NCBI GenBank assembly: GCA_907165135.1
Contig: OU015568.1
Span: 3,356,501-3,420,500 of the forward strand
Origin: Oikopleura dioica
Taxonomy: Eukaryota; Chordata; Appendicularia; Copelata; Oikopleuridae
Direction of reading: 5' to 3'
Length of the DNA: 64,000 nucleotides
In this document: positions 59,330 to 64,000 of the stretch, piece by piece
Layout: each line of letters opens with the position of its first letter
How positions within the stretch are numbered: position 1 is the stretch's first letter
Notes under the pieces: generated by a model
What the model saw: only the letters and a program-made list of their open reading frames with translations
What the model was told of the DNA's origin: nothing
The model's database searches: none
Position numbers and translations under genes: made by a program

Positions 59330-62300
59330 TCATCGTTTTTTGCTCCGTTTTGCTCTTAAATTTCCCTTCACAGGTCTTCGCTTTTCCTGTCTGAAAGTTA
59401 TACAAGTCTTGTCACAGTATTTGATCAAGAACTGCTCGTCAACTTGAATGTTTGCATCCACACAGTGGGATTCCAGCTCTCTCAATCCGATCACGTCATA
59501 AGTGATCACGCGCTTGTGAAGAAAGGGCAGCGAAGTAATCATTTTTGTCACTTGCTTCATTTTGTTCAATTCAGCTTGTTCCTCGCTGATCTCCTCAAAG
59601 GCCGACGCTGCTTGATTTCCGGACTCCTCATCGACCGAATTGTCTGAATGAATTTTTAAATAGCCTGTCAGGGTGCTTTTTATTCTAATAATGAGCTTTT
59701 ATGAGCTTATTCAAAAAGACACAAGAATGTACTCTAAAAAGCTTGATCTTTTCCCTGAACGATCAGTTCAGAGAGAAATTTACCTGAGCTCTGATCTCGA
59801 TCTTGCGTCATAAACTTCACTACTTTTCTATTTATCTTCTCTTTTGCAGGAAAAGTCACTCGCTGCCCGCTCTGCGGACCCATCTGATGAAGCTTTTGGT
59901 AGATAAATATTTCCTTCAATTTTCCAATCATCGCTGTCTTTGACAATTTTGATTTCATTCCGTACTTTTCGCATTCTTTGATCAACTCTTCTTTTGGCAT
60001 CTTTTGGTACTTCGCCGTCGCTTCTTCTAAGGCCTGTTTTTGAGCCGAGGAAGGGATGAAAACTGGGGCTTTTGGAGCTTCGGCTAGAGAAGAATTCAGG
60101 GACAGGGACTTTCTGAATAGAGATCGTGCCGGTTTTGTTTTTGAAGGTTGTTTCTTTGGCATTTCTTCGGGAGTTTTTTCAAGCTGCTTTTTCTGAAAAG
60201 ATTTGTTGAGCACAAATTCTATATTATAAATACCTTTGGCTTAACAGGAGTAGTAGGAGCAGAGTTCGGAAAGCTTTTGTCGAGAATATCACTCAATCCT
60301 AGGTCGAAAGCATCTTCGCCTCCTCCCAGTCTCTCCTGGCAAAATGAAATCTTCTCATTGAAGCCAGACAGCCGCGTGTGATCCAATTTCGGCGGATCAC
60401 TGAGATCGTGGGGATGAGCCATTGATGTCTCGCCGTCGTCGTCGCTCGAGAGAATAATCGGGAGCAAATCGGGCGATTTCCGAGACGTTCGTTTCGCAGG
60501 GGCTGGATTCTCCGAATTCGATGGTGCCATGGGATCCCAATGGAAGGAGCAGTTCTGCTGCGACTGGGAGTAGAAATCTGGCGCTTCGACGTTGAAACCT
60601 TGATTGTAATCGAACTCGTCATATTCTGGAACCGGCGGTGGGTCAAACTCACCGAAAACAGGCGAGTCGTCAGGAACAGATTGAGCTGCTTGAGGACTAG
60701 GAGGATCTATCTCAATAGAAAATGGAGCGGTTCCCCCAAAAGAAGGAGGAGAAGGGGCTGGGTTAGGACTTTCTTTCGGCAGTTCTTGGGAAGAATGATC
60801 ATCGAAAAGTGTGCCAGAATGACAGGAAGAGTTTACAAAAGAATCTTCGAGCTCGTTATTTTCTTCAACTTTCTCGATCGCTGGAGGTTTATCTGGAGTT
60901 TTACGGACTTTCGAAAGTGAAGGGTGCTTTTGAATCCATGGAGGGGTCTTTTCAATCTCTTCCTCTTCTTCCTGCTCTCCATCTTCTGTCAGATCCAACC
61001 CTAGCCCTGCGAATGATTCTTGAGGCTTTTCTAAAGATCTTCTTATTTCCCGATTGGTCTGAATAATCATCGACGGCTCCCCACTTTCGTCAAGAAAATG
61101 TGATTTATCTTGCTCATCCGCCTGTTTTTCGTCTTCAGAAGAAATAAGAATCGGAGAAGGGGAGTCTTTTCTTGTCTTTACTACGCCATCTTTCAGCTTG
61201 GCGAGGCGCGATTTTTCTGTATTCCTATCGAAAGTGATTATTGGCGAGATGAAATTTCCATTCATCATGAAGGAAGTTTCGGGCCTGTCTTGACTCTGCG
61301 TCTCGGGAATCTGCGATGTTGAACTAAAAACAAGGTTAAAAGGAAGGGCCAAAAAGAAGAAATTACTACCTGATGTTTGAAGAGTTGGACTTCTGGGCTG
61401 GGGTCGGCGGTCCATCTTTCAAATATGGGTAAGATGGGAAAGATGGGTGATGGGAAAGATGGGTAAGATGGGTAAACCCATCTTTCCATAACCCATCTTT
61501 TGATTCTGAAAGATGGGAAAGATGGGTCTCCCGAAAGATGGGTAAGATGGGTTCAAATGATGGGAAAGATGGGTTCGAATGATGGGTAAGATGGGTTTCA
61601 CTCAGTTTGAAGATCAGATTTCTATCTAGTTTTCTAAACCTGATGTACAGTAGTTTCTCAAAATAATTGAGCTGAGCTTAGTTAACCCCGGAACGCATGG
61701 CCATTTTTGCCAATTTCTGACCATTTTTTTACCGAATATTGTCGCGATTTGGGCATAAAGAGAATAAAAATCCGGGTTTATACCGGGTATATTATAACCG
61801 GACTCTAAGCTTTCCCTAACCCATCTTTTATTTGAAAGATGGGTCGCCGACCCCAGCTTCTGGGATGATGTGACAAATTTGGGCATGTGGCTTTGTGAAG
61901 GCAATGGCAGGTTGGTAAGCTGATTCTTTTCTGTTAATCTTTCCTGGGCTGGGGGAGATGGGGCTGCTTCTAGCGTTGATTCTTCACGCTCTTCATTGTT
62001 TTCTTGAAAGGTATTCTGAGACTGGGAGAAACGATCATGGGGCGAGTAAATCGCATCGTGAAGATTTTTCAGTTCCCCGAATGTTAGTCGCTTCGTATCA
62101 GCACTCTTCAGCTGTGGACAACGGACTTGAATCCAAAACGAGTGAAATCGAATCTTTTTCCCGCACTTTGAATATTTCACTAGGTCGCCATTTCGGAGCG
62201 CATCTTCTTTGAGCTCAAGAATGGTTTCTTCTACGGGGCGGATTTGAAATTCCGTTTGGGTCTCCTCCAGTTGGCGTTGAATAACCGAGCTCGCTGTTGT

Positions 62301-63819
62301 TGGAGGATCCTCGTCCTCTTCATTCTTGTCTCTTGAATTTTTTCTATCGGGCGATTTCCAGCCGCCAAGAGGTCGAGCAGCGAGAGATGAAGATGGAATG
62401 CTGGAAATGATGGTCTTTTCATGATGCTTCTTTGCGATTTTCGAACTGTTTCCGAGAACTTCTGAAGACTTTCGTTTCTTGACAGCTTTTCTAGCTTCGT
62501 TTTTCGTCAGATTGCGCGGTTTGAGAGGACTTCTAACTGAAGGCAGAGGACGATCCCGTGTTCTCGTTATAATTGGAGATTCTTCGATTTCGTCGATGTT
62601 TTCGGTTGAAAAATCTTGGATATTCGATTCTAGGGGATTATCTGGAATCGACCCATCGGAAAAATCATCAGGAAGGGGAGGTAATTCTGGCGATGGAAGA
62701 CGAACATCATTGTTCTCTTGAATAATCGGCTCCGGAATTTGATTGTCCGGAAGATTAGAATTTTCGGGAAGAGGTAGATCTGGAGATTGTTCGTTTTCTG
62801 TTGGAAAAACTTCTTCATCGATATTTGCAAGATTTTCTTCGTCGCAGAAGTTCTCCTGATTTTCTTGATCATCATCGACCTTCATGTATTCCGGCGATTG
62901 CTCCATTGATTTTTTAAAAACCCTTATTTTCGCGAAACCTTTGAATATGTCATTATTCACCACCAAATTCGGATTTTCAAAGGTTTCAAGAGAATAGTCC
63001 GTTTCATCCCCACTTTCGCCACTTTTTCTTTTCGGCGATGAAATCAGCGCAAATTGGTGTTTCTTTATCGTAATTTCTTTCTTTGCTTGTTTTTGCGCTT
63101 CTTTCGATGAACAGGGAATTTCTGAACTTTCCTCATCCTCTTTGGTCTCGCTGAGGTCGACAAAATATGGGGAAGGAATGGGTGGTTCTTTTGATTTACG
63201 GGCTCGTTTTCGAGTTGGAGTTTTTGACTTTTTCTTTGTCGGTTTCTTAGTTTCTTTCTTTGGAACTTCTAGTTGCATGTCTTCTTCATCGGATGTGTAG
63301 TTTCGCTCGTTTGCCACAAGGTCGAAGGTTTGCGTATCGCTCATCTAAAAAGGGGATGAAATGGAGCGCCTTATGGGCCATAAGTTATGGCTCAATTACT
63401 TTTGCTTTATTCGTGCACTTCATGATATGTGCCTGTCTTTGCTCCAGTGATCCTCTGATATCTTTTCTGCAGATGTGACATTGTCTACTCGTTGAGGCTT
63501 CTTTTTCATTATTCTCTGATGCTCGTTTTTTCTTCCTATCAGACAGTTTCTTTGTCAATTTCGTCGGAGAGGGTTCTGGCGTCTTTTCACGACTGGAATT
63601 CAACTGAGGATTCGGGGAATTTGAAGATAAGTTGATGCTACTGTCAGGCGGTAGATGGATTGATTGAAGGGATGACTGCGTCTTACTGTAAATTTGAAAG
63701 TGATTTCTGTATAAAAAAAGGCTTGAAACTCACCCAATGCAGCCAAATTCATGCTCATCCTGCTCCTTGACCGATCGAACGTCTAATTTTCTATTGCAAA
63801 ACTGGCAAAATCGCACCAT
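59330..63819 (-). CDS. SLX4: SLX4 structure-specific endonuclease scaffold (interrupted by an insertion)
   Basis: Exons 63819-63734, 63685-63400, 63344-61865, 61397-61370, 61323-60234, 60192-59784 and 59643-59330; 1230 aa if the insertion is removed. SLX4 holds SLX1, MUS81 and XPF at DNA crosslinks and Holliday junctions. Two UBZ4 zinc fingers open the protein: MVRFCQFCNRKLDV...DEHEFGC and RQCHICRKDIRGSL...QAHIMKC. A long acidic linker follows, then a BTB-like segment (ALRNGDLVKYSKCGKK, FHSFWIQVRCPQLK). Near the end are a SAP-type motif (MPKEELIKECEKYGMKSK, then AMIGKLKEIFIYQKLH, close to the SLX4 consensus) and the C-terminal SLX1-binding-like domain (HKRVITYDVIGLRELESH). A 252-bp gap separates it from the stonin gene downstream on the same strand, compatible with an operon. 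Confidence 0.8.
61398..61856. mobile_element. hAT-like non-autonomous insertion in SLX4
   Basis: A 459-bp element flanked by CTTCTGGG at 61390-61397 and 61857-61864, an 8-bp target duplication. Its terminal inverted repeats begin CTGGGGTCGGCG and continue through CATCTTTCAAATA for about 28 bp with few mismatches. It carries a GATGGGWAA minisatellite. 8-bp duplications are characteristic of hAT transposons. Removing the element and one duplication joins TCATCCCAGAAG to TCCAACTC, restoring the SLX4 frame. A canonical alternative intron (donor GTTAGGG in the left repeat, acceptor CCCAG at the right edge) would also stay in frame and add 12 residues. Confidence 0.8.
61431..61600. repeat. GATGGGTAA / GATGGGAAA minisatellite
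   Basis: About 15 near-identical 9-10-bp units, mostly in one orientation with a short inverted group (ACCCATCTTT) near 61478-61500. Internal to the SLX4 insertion. Confidence 0.9.
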
Positions 63820-64000
63820 TTCATCGATTTTTCTCTTTTTCACATTCTTTCTATCATTTATGACCGTTTCTCTAAAAAACCCGTTCTAGAGACAAAATAT
63901 CATCGCCTCCGAAAAAAGTTCATTTTGAATGATTCATCCTGGGAGTCTCGGAGAAAAAGTGGAGACGGCGCGCTGGGAAAATCGATTTGGAGGACTTTTT
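63820..64000. other. SLX4 upstream flank
   Basis: 5' flank of the SLX4 gene. No further gene can be called before the window ends. Confidence 0.3.

Noticed and set aside
60299-60652. 117-aa minus ORF rich in Arg
   Set aside because: Shadow of the SLX4 exon in another frame; no coding character of its own.

Overview
This is nuclear DNA from an animal, most likely a larvacean (appendicularian) tunicate such as Oikopleura. The evidence is internal. Genes are compact. Reconstructed introns cluster at 31-60 bp, with at least six of exactly 47 bp. Several introns that homology forces do not start with GT (GA-AG and GG-AG), which is known to be tolerated in Oikopleura. Short TTAGGG-type interstitial repeats are present, and all the recognisable proteins are animal families. 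The species cannot be fixed from the sequence. All gene models below were assembled by hand from splice sites and reading frame.

The left gene-rich block (1-19.9 kb) holds, in order: an ErbB/EGFR-like receptor tyrosine kinase (minus, C-terminus cut by the window edge); a small PTB-domain protein (minus); a CENP-B/pogo-type DNA-binding protein (minus); a 54-aa secreted peptide (minus); TMEM260, an ER O-mannosyltransferase (plus) carrying a 576-bp fold-back element inside its coding sequence; a claudin-like tetraspan protein (plus); a mitochondrially targeted HMG-box protein, TFAM-like (minus); a PLAC8-family protein (plus); a Golgi carbohydrate sulfotransferase (minus); and an unrecognised single-pass membrane protein with a Pro/Gln/Tyr-rich tail (minus).

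The middle block (about 19.9-48 kb) is gene-poor. It holds telomere-like repeats, a transposon built of chained hairpins, palindrome arrays, fold-back elements, an AT-rich tract and a CTGAG repeat. There are a few orphan exon candidates between 26.6 and 33.3 kb. It also holds the most unusual gene of the window (43.0-43.7 kb): an intronless tandem-repeat ORF in which each of ten units carries YRPGTVALR, identical to the alpha-N helix segment of histone H3, followed by an acidic EF-hand-like DDDEDG stretch. A small cluster of secreted-peptide genes follows at about 46-47 kb.

The right gene-rich block (48.7-63.8 kb) holds a p24/TMED cargo receptor with two GA-AG introns (plus), a condensation/alcohol-acetyltransferase-type acyltransferase (plus), a secreted Cys- and Thr-rich protein with an apparent one-base frameshift (plus), a stonin-like endocytic adaptor (minus) and SLX4, the scaffold of structure-specific nucleases (minus). 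The SLX4 coding exon is interrupted by a second transposon-like insertion with an 8-bp target duplication. Exact removal of either insertion restores the reading frame, so both are candidates for introns newly born from transposons.
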